From Clostridiales bacterium (GTDB lineage: Bacteria; Bacillota; Clostridia; Oscillospirales; Oscillospiraceae): DNA of 64,000 bases. Below are positions 56,212-64,000 of the stretch, piece after piece. Where the stretch lies: contig JAJQFJ010000036.1 of assembly GCA_021201185.1 (NCBI GenBank), forward strand, positions 1 through 64,000. Direction: 5' to 3'. Each line of letters opens with the position of its first letter. Position 1 is the stretch's first letter. Made by a program: the position numbers and the translations under genes. The notes under the pieces were generated by a model, which had not been told where the DNA came from, made no database searches, and worked only from the letters and a program-made list of their open reading frames with translations.

Positions 56212-56967
56212 TCAGTTCAGCTCCAGCAGGGCCAGTATCTCCGCCAGCTGTCCGGCGGGGACCTGCCCCGGAGCGGAGGCCCGGGCGGCGGAGCCGAAGG
56301 TGATAGCGGAGCCGAACACCTCTCCCGCCAGGCGGCTCACCGTCCCCAGGCCGCCCATGCTCATGGTAACGATTGGCCGCCTCGCCTGCCTCGCCGCCCG
56401 ACCGGTGGCGGAGAGCAGGGCCAGCACGTCCCCGGGGCTGTGGGGCATCACCGCCAGCTTGGAGATATCCGCCCCCAGACCGTCCATCCAAATCAGGCGG
56501 TCCACCATTTCATCTTCCTCTGGAGTGCGTGCAAAATCATGGCTGGAGAGCAGGGCCAGCGCCCCCGCCTGATGGCAGCTCCCGATGAGTGCGGTCACGT
56601 CCTCCCCGGCGGTGAACACCTCGATATCCACCACATCTGCCACACCGGAGGCCGCCAGGGCTTGAGCTAGGTTTACATAATCATTATGAGAGATTCCCTG
56701 CTGTCCTCCCTCTGCCGCTGTGCGGAAGGTGGCCAGGACGGGCAGCTCCCCCAGGGCGGCGCGAAGGGCCGCTCCCGTCTCCAGCAGGGCCATCCGGTCC
56801 GGCCATTGGGCAAACCAGTCCACCCGCCACTCCGCCAGGTCGGCGGGGACAGACTTCACCTGCTCCGCCTCGGCCAGCAGGGCCTCTCTCGTCTCCCCCA
56901 GAACGGGGACGGCGATCTTGGGTCGGCCCGAGCCGATGGTCAGGCCCCTTATGTTCACAGGCTCCAC
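56212..56967 (-). CDS. aroD: Type I 3-dehydroquinate dehydratase
   Basis: KIAVPVLGETREALLAEAEQ...AEWRVDWF...LLSSHDFARTPEEDE...GADISKLAVMP. Confidence 0.94.
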   Translation of the reverse strand: MEPVNIRGLTIGSGRPKIAVPVLGETREALLAEAEQVKSVPADLAEWRVDWFAQWPDRMALLETGAALRAALGELPVLATFRTAAEGGQQGISHNDYVNLAQALAASGVADVVDIEVFTAGEDVTALIGSCHQAGALALLSSHDFARTPEEDEMVDRLIWMDGLGADISKLAVMPHSPGDVLALLSATGRAARQARRPIVTMSMGGLGTVSRLAGEVFGSAITFGSAARASAPGQVPAGQLAEILALLELN

Positions 56968-56979
56968 GGTGTCCCCTCC

Positions 56980-57861
56980 TCACAGCCCCATCAGGGGCAT
57001 GATCTGCTCCACGGGCATCTCCTGCCCTGTCCAGTAGCGGAAGGCCTCCGCTCCCTGATAGAGCACCATCCGGTCGCCGTTCTGGGTGCGGCAGCCCGCC
57101 TCCCGGGCCAGGCGGAGCAGTTCTGTCTCTTTGGGTTCGTAAATGGCGTCGGTGACCGCCAGCCCGGGGTAGAAAAAGCTCCCGTCCGGGACGCAGCTCT
57201 GCCCCGCCAGACGGCCCATGCCCACGTTGGTGGCGTTGGACAGGAGGCAGGAGCTTTGAATTTCCTCCCGCAGCCGCTCCCGGCAGACGGGGTCATCGTT
57301 GTTCAGCTCCCACAGCCGCACCCGGCAGCCCGTCCGGGCCTGGATTTGGGCGGTCAGCGCCTCCGCCTGGGGCCACCGGGGACTTCTCCGGTTGAAGACG
57401 GCAATCTCCCGGACGCCGCTCAGTGCCGCCTGGGCCAGAATGGCCTTGGCGGCCCCGCCGGTCCCCAGGACGGTGATCTTCTCCCCGGGCAGGGAGACGC
57501 CCAGGTCTGACACCCCTCTGGCCCAGCCCGCTCCGTCGGTGTTGTGGCCGGTCAGGTATCCCCCGTCGTTGACGATGGTGTTCACCGCCCCCGCCAGCTG
57601 GGCCTCCGGGGCGATCTCGTCCAGATACTCCATCACCCGCTGCTTGTTGGGCATGGAGAGGTTGGCACCCCGCATGCCGAAGGTGCGGATGGCGGTGACG
57701 GCATCGCCGATAGTCGGCTCGTCCACGTCAAAGGCCAGGTAGACATAATCCAGCCCCAGCAGCCGGAAGGCGGCGTTGTGCATCAGGGGGGATTTGGAGT
57801 GGGCGGCGGGATGGGCCAGCAGGGCGATCAGCCCGGTGTGGCCGGTGATGGGAATCTCCAT
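56980..57861 (-). CDS. aroE: Shikimate dehydrogenase
   Basis: HTGLIALLAHPAAHSKSPLMHNAAFRLLGLDYVYLAFDV...GANLSMPNKQ...NTDGAGW...VLGTGGAAKAI. Confidence 0.95.
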   Translation of the reverse strand: MEIPITGHTGLIALLAHPAAHSKSPLMHNAAFRLLGLDYVYLAFDVDEPTIGDAVTAIRTFGMRGANLSMPNKQRVMEYLDEIAPEAQLAGAVNTIVNDGGYLTGHNTDGAGWARGVSDLGVSLPGEKITVLGTGGAAKAILAQAALSGVREIAVFNRRSPRWPQAEALTAQIQARTGCRVRLWELNNDDPVCRERLREEIQSSCLLSNATNVGMGRLAGQSCVPDGSFFYPGLAVTDAIYEPKETELLRLAREAGCRTQNGDRMVLYQGAEAFRYWTGQEMPVEQIMPLMGL

Positions 57862-57992
57862 GGGCGTTTTCTCCTTTGCCGTCAGTTTTTCCTGCTGCCA
57901 TTATATCAGAGGATGGGGCGTTTTGCCAGAGGGAGATGAAAATGCGCCCCTCCACGGCCCGCAACAGGCTTTGGAGAGGCGCGTTGATACTG

Positions 57993-58682
57993 TCATATGC
58001 CCAGCCACCCGGCCAACGCCACCCAAATCACCGGCACCACCAGGGCGGGGAGCAGGTTCAGCGTCTTACAGTCCCTGATGCCCAGGATGCCCAGGCCGGA
58101 GCTGGCGATGAGGAAGCCGCCCACAATGGAAATTTCGGTCATCATGGCCTCCGTCATAAAGGAGCCCAGAAGGGTGCCCAACAGGTAGATCGCCCCCTGC
58201 CAGCAGAACAGGACGCCGCCTGCAATGGCGATGCCGATGCCGTAGGTGGAGGCCAGCACCATGGAGGTCACCAGGTCCAGGGTAGCGTTGGTGAACAGAT
58301 AGGTATTGTCCCCGTAGAGAGCGCTGTTGATGGGGCCGAGGATGGAGAGGGTGCCGATGCAGAACAGGAGGATGGCGGTGGACATCCCCTCCCCCAGTCG
58401 GCTGCCCGACCCGGAGCGGCTCTCCGTCAGCCGGTGGAACCGGCCGTTCAGGTCCAGAGCCGTCCCCACCAGGCCCCCCAGGGCCAGGCTGATGATGAAC
58501 AGCACCGGGTACTGACTGTTGGGCATATTCTGCACCACCGAGTTGATGCCCAGCCCGGTGGCGGCCAGGCCGCAGGCGGTGAACGGCACCGACTGATACT
58601 CCGGCTTCAGGCCCCGTTTCACCAGGCTGCCCACCACGCTGCCCGTCAGGATACAGCAGGTATTGACGATCGTCCCCAGCAT
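57993..58682 (-). CDS. DUF554 family membrane protein
   Basis: MLGTIVNTCCILTGSVVGSLVKRGLKPEY...; multi-TM. Confidence 0.9.
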   Translation of the reverse strand: MLGTIVNTCCILTGSVVGSLVKRGLKPEYQSVPFTACGLAATGLGINSVVQNMPNSQYPVLFIISLALGGLVGTALDLNGRFHRLTESRSGSGSRLGEGMSTAILLFCIGTLSILGPINSALYGDNTYLFTNATLDLVTSMVLASTYGIGIAIAGGVLFCWQGAIYLLGTLLGSFMTEAMMTEISIVGGFLIASSGLGILGIRDCKTLNLLPALVVPVIWVALAGWLGI

Positions 58683-58736
58683 GGGCGTCTCCTCTCTGTC
58701 AGGGGTGCGCCGATGGGGGACTCCCTTGTCCCTCCG

Positions 58737-59756
58737 TCACCGGTTCCCGTACATTTTCTCGTAATAGTTCTGATACTCTCCGGAGATGATGGTCTCCCAC
58801 CACTCCCGGTTGTCCAGATACCACTGAATGGTCTTTTTGATGCCGTCCCGGAACTTCGTCTCCGGCAGCCAGCCCAGCTCGTTGTGGATCTTGGTGGGGT
58901 CGATGGCGTAGCGCATATCGTGGCCCTTCCGGTCGGTGACAAAGGTGATGAGGCTCTCCGGCTTGCCCAGCTCGTGGCAGATGAGCTTGACGATGTCGAT
59001 GTTCGCCATCTCGTTGTGGCCGCCGATGTTGTACACCTCGCCTACCCGGCCCTTGCGCACCACCAGGTCGATGGCCTTGCAGTGATCCTCCACATACAGC
59101 CAGTCCCGGACGTTCTTCCCCTCGCCGTAGACGGGCAGAGGCTTGTCGTTCAGGGCGTTGGCGATCATCAGGGGGATGAGCTTTTCCGGAAAGTGATAGG
59201 GGCCGTAGTTGTTGGAGCAGCGGCTCACCGTCACCGGCAGTCCATAGGTCCGGTGATAGGCCAGCACCAGCAGGTCGGCCCCCGCCTTAGAGGAGCTGTA
59301 GGGGGAGCTGGTGTGGATGGGAGTCTCCTCGGTGAAGAACAGGTCGGGCCGGTCCAGAGGCAGGTCGCCGTAGACCTCGTCGGTGGAGACCTGGTGATAC
59401 CGGGTAATGCCGTACTTCCGGCAGGCGTCCATCAGGGTGGCGGTGCCGATGATGTTGGTCTGGAGGAAGATGCCCGGGTCCTCGATGGAGCGGTCCACAT
59501 GGCTCTCTGCGGCGAAGTTCACCACCACGTCGGGGTGCTCCTCCTCAAAGAGCTGCTCCACCGCCGCCCGGTCACAGATGTCGCCCCTGACGAACCGGAA
59601 GCCGGGGTCGTCCATCACCGGGGCCAGGGTGGAGAGATTGCCCGCATAGGTCAGCTTGTCCAGGCAGACGATCCGGTCCTCCGGATGCTGTTTACGCATA
59701 TAAAAGATGAAGTTGGAGCCGATAAACCCGGCTCCGCCGGTCACGATGTACGTCAT
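58737..59756 (-). CDS. rfbB: dTDP-glucose 4,6-dehydratase
   Basis: [41 protein letters not shown]...[11 protein letters not shown]. Confidence 0.96.
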   Translation of the reverse strand: MTYIVTGGAGFIGSNFIFYMRKQHPEDRIVCLDKLTYAGNLSTLAPVMDDPGFRFVRGDICDRAAVEQLFEEEHPDVVVNFAAESHVDRSIEDPGIFLQTNIIGTATLMDACRKYGITRYHQVSTDEVYGDLPLDRPDLFFTEETPIHTSSPYSSSKAGADLLVLAYHRTYGLPVTVSRCSNNYGPYHFPEKLIPLMIANALNDKPLPVYGEGKNVRDWLYVEDHCKAIDLVVRKGRVGEVYNIGGHNEMANIDIVKLICHELGKPESLITFVTDRKGHDMRYAIDPTKIHNELGWLPETKFRDGIKKTIQWYLDNREWWETIISGEYQNYYEKMYGNR

Positions 59757-60676
59757 TTCTGTGGTTTCCTCCCGTCGTCTCTCTTTTGCACCGAGCTGAT
59801 CACCTTGCTGTCCGCCACGTTTTTCAGATGGTGGCCGTAGGGGGATTTGCCGTATTTGGCAGCAGACGCCAGCAGAGCGTCCCGGTCGATCCACTCATAG
59901 CGGTAGGCGATCTCCTCCGGGGCGGAGATTTTGATGCCCTGGCGCTGCTCCACCATGCGCACAAACAGGGCAGCCTCCACCAGGCTGTCCATAGTGCCGG
60001 TGTCCAGCCAGGCATAGCCCCGGCCCAGCAGCTCCACCGACAGGTTGCCCTCGTTCAGGTACAGCTCATTGAGGGAGGTGATCTCCAGCTCTCCCCGGGG
60101 GGAGAACTTCACCTGTTTGGCCTTCTCCGCCACCCCGGCGGGATAGAAGTACAGGCCGGTGATGGCATAGTTGCTCTTGGGGTGCTCCGGCTTCTCCTCC
60201 ACGGAGAGCACCTTGCCATTCCCGTCAAACTCCACCACGCCGAACCGCTCCGGGTCGTTGACGTAGTAGCCAAAGACGGTGGCCTTCCCCCGTTTGGCCG
60301 CCCTCGTCGCCGAGCGCAGGGTGTGGGAAAAGCCGCTGCCATAAAAGATGTTGTCTCCCAGTATCATGGCGCAGCTGTCGTCCCCGATGAACTCCTCCCC
60401 GATGAGGAACGCCTGGGCCAGGCCCTCCGGCCTGGGCTGCACCGCGTAGGAGAGGTTGACGCCGAACTGGCTTCCGTCCTCCATCAGCTCCTGAAACCGG
60501 GGAATGTCCTGGGGGGTGGAGATGATGAGGATGTCCCGAATCCCCGCCAGCATCAGGGTGGAGAGGGGGTAGTAGATCATGGGCTTGTCGTACACCGGGA
60601 GCAGCTGCTTGGATGTGACCCGGGTCAGGGGATACAGCCGGGTACCGGAGCCTCCGGCCAGGATAATGCCTTTCAT
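59753..60676 (-). CDS. rfbA: Glucose-1-phosphate thymidylyltransferase
   Basis: [46 protein letters not shown]...; 4-bp overlap with rfbB. Confidence 0.97.
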   Translation of the reverse strand: MKGIILAGGSGTRLYPLTRVTSKQLLPVYDKPMIYYPLSTLMLAGIRDILIISTPQDIPRFQELMEDGSQFGVNLSYAVQPRPEGLAQAFLIGEEFIGDDSCAMILGDNIFYGSGFSHTLRSATRAAKRGKATVFGYYVNDPERFGVVEFDGNGKVLSVEEKPEHPKSNYAITGLYFYPAGVAEKAKQVKFSPRGELEITSLNELYLNEGNLSVELLGRGYAWLDTGTMDSLVEAALFVRMVEQRQGIKISAPEEIAYRYEWIDRDALLASAAKYGKSPYGHHLKNVADSKVISSVQKRDDGRKPQK

Positions 60677-60728
60677 CGCAGGGCCTCCTTTGTCTCTTTG
60701 GGCAGGTTTCTCTCTGTGCGCTCTCTCA

Positions 60729-61301
60729 TCAGGGCACGGTGTACTCCTCAGGCTGGAGCACCCGCAGCACCCTGGCGGGATTGCCCGCCACCACCGTATT
60801 GTCCGGCACGTCGTGGGTGACGATGCTGCCGGAGCCGACGATGGCATTCTTTCCGATATAGTTGCAGCTGGGCAGGATGACCGCCCGGGCCGCGATCCAC
60901 GCTCCATCCCCTACGATCAGGTGGGAGACCGGCATGCTTTCCGGCTTCAGCTCCACCCGCTCCGGGCCGAGGTTGTGGTCGTGGGTCAGCACCTTAGCCC
61001 CCTCGGAGAACCACACGTCGTCCCCGATGACCACGCCGCCCACATAGTCGATCTGCACGTTGGCGGACAGGCCCACACGGGCGCCGATTTTGATGGTGTG
61101 GGGCTTCGTCTCCGGGGTCTTGCTCTCCCCCGTCCGGCGGTGGCCCAGGAGGATGGTGACATGGTTGGAGATGTAGCGGGGGTTGGGGCCAATGTCGAAC
61201 ACCGCCCGATAGGCCCAGATCCGCAGCTTGTTCAGGCCGGGCAGCTCAAACAGAGTCAGTCCGAAAGTCATCTGTACCAGACGTTGCAGGGCGTTTTTCA
61301 T
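60729..61301 (-). CDS. Hexapeptide-repeat acyltransferase
   Basis: [21 protein letters not shown]...[52 protein letters not shown]. Confidence 0.92.
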   Translation of the reverse strand: MKNALQRLVQMTFGLTLFELPGLNKLRIWAYRAVFDIGPNPRYISNHVTILLGHRRTGESKTPETKPHTIKIGARVGLSANVQIDYVGGVVIGDDVWFSEGAKVLTHDHNLGPERVELKPESMPVSHLIVGDGAWIAARAVILPSCNYIGKNAIVGSGSIVTHDVPDNTVVAGNPARVLRVLQPEEYTVP

Positions 61302-61305
61302 GTGC

Positions 61306-61689
61306 TCAGCCTCCCAATGCCGTCAGTCCGATGGCCGCCGACAGCTCCTGGAAATCCACCCGGGAGACGATGATGCCCACGATGATGAGCAGGGCGCCCA
61401 CCACCTTTTTTACGGTGGGCTTCTCCTTGAAGCAGACGGCAGACAGGATAATGATCCAGATAAAGCTGGTAGAGGTGATGCAGGGCAGCACCGACAGGGG
61501 CAGGTCCCGCAGGGCCATGGCGTTGAGGAAAAGAGATACCACCATCAGCACATAAGCGGATATGACCCTGACGTTCAGGTATTTCCCCAGGAACGTGGCG
61601 TGCTCCCGGCCCGCCTCGGTTTTCAGCAGGAGCTGTCCCACCACGGCCACCAGCACGGAGCCCATGGCATACAAATAACTAATGGTCAT
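61306..61689 (-). CDS. EamA/SMR-family membrane protein, half-transporter 1
   Basis: 4-TM, 127 aa: GSVLVAVVGQLLLKTEAG...FKEKPTVKKVVGALLIIVGIIV. Confidence 0.85.
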   Translation of the reverse strand: MTISYLYAMGSVLVAVVGQLLLKTEAGREHATFLGKYLNVRVISAYVLMVVSLFLNAMALRDLPLSVLPCITSTSFIWIIILSAVCFKEKPTVKKVVGALLIIVGIIVSRVDFQELSAAIGLTALGG

Positions 61690-62038
61690 CGGACATACTC
61701 ACCACCATTCCCAAAATAATGATTCCCATACCGATGATGTTCTGGACTGTGATCGTCTCGTGGAACAGCACCACCGCCCAGAAGAAGAACAGGACGTAGG
61801 TCCCGCCCTTTCGCATATAGGCGGTCCCCAGGGGCATCCGCTCCAGCATCAGCTGCCAGCAGATGGCATCCACGCCAAAGATGCCCACCGATAACACATA
61901 GAACAGGCAGAACTCGAAGGAAAAGGTGGGGTACTGGCCCGCCACCTTGAGCAGCGCCGTGCTCAGGCTCTCGATAAAGATGACGAAAGCCACCATCAGG
62001 TACAGATTGCGCTTTTTGGATAAGAATTGATCGATCAA
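61679..62038 (-). CDS. EamA/SMR-family membrane protein, half-transporter 2 (TTG start)
   Basis: 4-TM, 119 aa: VFIESLSTALLKVAGQ...MPLGTAYMRKGGTYVLFFFWAVVLFHETITVQNIIGMGIIILGMVV; overlaps partner by 11 bp. Confidence 0.85.
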   Translation of the reverse strand: MIDQFLSKKRNLYLMVAFVIFIESLSTALLKVAGQYPTFSFEFCLFYVLSVGIFGVDAICWQLMLERMPLGTAYMRKGGTYVLFFFWAVVLFHETITVQNIIGMGIIILGMVVSMSDDH

Positions 62039-62060
62039 GACTGGGCGCCTCCCATTGTCA

Positions 62061-63371
62061 CTAGATATTGCACACGATCATACGCAGCTTGCCGTTGGGG
62101 TCGGCGGGGATCTCCTCCAGCCACTCATATTCGAATTGGAACTCATGGTTGAGCACCGGGGCGAACAGCTCGGTATACCGCCGTTCGATCTCCCCGTTGC
62201 TCAGGGTGGAGGCCGGGTCCTTGACCAGCTGGATACGAATCCGGTCGTAGCTCTCCTGAATGAACCGGCTCTGGACGATGTCCAGATTGGTGGCGTAGTT
62301 CACCACCACCTCGATGTTGCCCCACTCGGTCACGGAACCGTCCCTGTGGCGGATGACATCGTTCATCCGGCCCAGGATGGCTGTGATGAACCGGATACCC
62401 TCCTTCTGGTAGCTCTCCATCCGGTCCCGGGTGGTATAGTTGATGAGGGGCAGGTCGGTCTTGAACAGGGGGGTCACCGCCGCCATGCCGTTGTCCGCCG
62501 GGTTGCCGTCGTCGTCATAGATGTTGATGACGTGGGTGTCGTTGTTGACCACAAACTCCTTGCTGCCCGGCAGCCGGGTGGCACAGCTGCCCACCTCGGA
62601 CAGGCCGTAGGCGTTGAGCAGGCCGGGGCCGAACATCTCCAGCAGCAGCCGCTCGGACTGGCTGTCCAGCATCTCGCTGATGGGGGCATACAGCTTGGGC
62701 TGCCACAGGTAGCGGTGGTTCTCCTTGGCGTACTTGGCCACCCGCACCAGGACGTTTTTGTGGGTGTAGAGGAAATAGGGCTTGTAGTCGTTGATCTCCT
62801 GGAGCAGCTGCTCGCTGGGGATACGGTTTTTGATGGAGTCGGACATCTCCTTCCAACGGGTGTCCACCAGTTTGGCCATCAGGGACTTTTTGCCCCCGGT
62901 GGTGGTGTGGAGGGAGTTGGGCCGGTGGAGGTTCTTGTGGACGATGGGGATAAAGCCCCCCATCATCAGCACCCGCATCCAGTTGGCCTGGGCCGCGGCG
63001 TTCTCCCGGGGGGAGAACAGGGTTTTCAGGGGCAGTCCGGTGGAGCCGCTGGTGGGGTTGACGTGCCAGTCCCGGTACTTCTCCGGGTGCTCCGCCAGCT
63101 CCCGGTCCGTCCAGTCCCGCAGCTCCTCCTTGGTCAGCAGGGGGAACTTGTACAGGTCGGCGGCGGTGTGGTAGTCCTCCGGGGTGGTGCCGGTGGCCTC
63201 GAACCGGGCCCGGTAAAAGGGGATCTCATAGGCCCGGACCATCAGCGCATGGATGCGCTCGTCCTGCTTGGCCTTTGTTTTTTTCAGGTCCCGGGGCGGC
63301 TTTTTCTCCAGGGTAGCCAGAGTCGCCGCCATGAGCAGCGGCTCGATCTTTCGGTCGGTGGCGTAAGACAT
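62061..63371 (-). CDS. PaaK/CapK-like adenylate-forming family protein
   Basis: HVNPTSGSTGLPLKTLFSPRENAAAQANWMR...LLNAYGLSEVGSCATRLPG...GNIEVVVNY. Confidence 0.88.
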   Translation of the reverse strand: MSYATDRKIEPLLMAATLATLEKKPPRDLKKTKAKQDERIHALMVRAYEIPFYRARFEATGTTPEDYHTAADLYKFPLLTKEELRDWTDRELAEHPEKYRDWHVNPTSGSTGLPLKTLFSPRENAAAQANWMRVLMMGGFIPIVHKNLHRPNSLHTTTGGKKSLMAKLVDTRWKEMSDSIKNRIPSEQLLQEINDYKPYFLYTHKNVLVRVAKYAKENHRYLWQPKLYAPISEMLDSQSERLLLEMFGPGLLNAYGLSEVGSCATRLPGSKEFVVNNDTHVINIYDDDGNPADNGMAAVTPLFKTDLPLINYTTRDRMESYQKEGIRFITAILGRMNDVIRHRDGSVTEWGNIEVVVNYATNLDIVQSRFIQESYDRIRIQLVKDPASTLSNGEIERRYTELFAPVLNHEFQFEYEWLEEIPADPNGKLRMIVCNI

Positions 63372-63386
63372 ACTCTCTCCCCTCCG

Positions 63387-64000
63387 TCAGTCGATGGTGA
63401 CCTTTACCTGGGACATGGCCCGCTCCATGACCGCCTTGGCCTCGTCCACCGTGTCGCCCCCGGTGATGATCATGCCGAACCGGTCCGGGCCCTTGCGGAA
63501 TTTCCGCACCTTTTCCCCCGGCTTTACGTCGAAGGACAGGCTGACGATACGGGGGTCCGGCTCCACGCCGCTGGTGTCGATGGACCGGACCACGCCGGTC
63601 TTTTCCGCGCAGAACACCATCTCCACGTTGGCCTGGGGCTGCTCCAGCACCGGGGTGAAGTCCACGTCCTCCCCCATATTGATTTGCAGAATTTTCTCGT
63701 TGTAATCGAAGCCGTAGTACAGGCTGGTCAGCTCCACCAGGCCGGTGGCTCCCGCCCGGGCGCCGATCTCCAGCACGTAGGTCTTGCCGTCGCAGAGGAT
63801 GAAGTCCGCGTTGATGGCGCAGTTGTCGATGCCCAGGGCCTGGATGGCCAGACGAGTCTGCTCCTTGCAGTCGGCGATGATCTCCTCGTCGATCTCATAG
63901 GGGGCAAAGTGGCCGATGGGCACCCCGGTATCCCCCTGGAACACATAGTCCCCGTGGGGCAGGACGAACTGGATCTCCCCGTGCCAGACGCAGGCCTGGG
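63387..64000 (-). CDS. ATP-grasp domain protein, 5' end beyond the window
   Basis: ...QACVWHGEIQFVLPHGDYVFQGDTGVPIGHFAPYEIDEEIIADCKEQTRLAIQALGIDNCAINADFILCDGKTYVLEIGARAGATGLVELTSLYYGFDY...; frame stays open to the window edge. Confidence 0.85.
   Translation of the reverse strand, partial: QACVWHGEIQFVLPHGDYVFQGDTGVPIGHFAPYEIDEEIIADCKEQTRLAIQALGIDNCAINADFILCDGKTYVLEIGARAGATGLVELTSLYYGFDYNEKILQINMGEDVDFTPVLEQPQANVEMVFCAEKTGVVRSIDTSGVEPDPRIVSLSFDVKPGEKVRKFRKGPDRFGMIITGGDTVDEAKAVMERAMSQVKVTID

Overview
This 64 kb window comes from a high-GC, endospore-forming, anaerobic Firmicute. Spore protease Gpr, PFOR and the gene neighbourhoods suggest an Oscillospiraceae-like Clostridium; this taxonomic placement is inference. 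Most of the window is chromosomal housekeeping and metabolic DNA with no clear prophage, transposon or CRISPR array. Main blocks, in order: truncated nifJ; flavodoxin-like gene; tRNA-Gln(CTG); tiny Gly/Cys membrane protein; uvrA; recD2; a probable 6S RNA; MFS transporter; a five-gene module (circularly permuted ATP-grasp, alpha-E, transglutaminase, two AstE-like M14 peptidases); a complete arginine cluster argG-H-C-J-B-D-F in which argH is frameshifted by an apparent ~23 bp deletion; WYL regulator; CpsB-like phosphatase; an S24-like gene with an in-frame TGA; glf; asnB; an 8xFN3 L,D-transpeptidase-like protein; radical SAM/TatD; amidase; YihY; rpsT/gpr; two CDP-glycerol glycerophosphotransferases; DUF1292/ruvX; a secreted HExxH protein; argS; HlyD-like adaptor; an ABC transporter behind a structured RNA leader; UDG; aroD/aroE; DUF554; rfbB/rfbA; and an acyltransferase/SMR pair/PaaK-like/ATP-grasp cluster running off the right edge. 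Strongest leads: the 6S-like RNA, the attenuator/riboswitch-like ABC leader, the argH deletion, the in-frame TGA gene, the divergent L,D-transpeptidase, and the ATP-grasp + adenylate-forming enzyme + SMR surface-modification cluster. All homology calls are by eye; no database searches were run.
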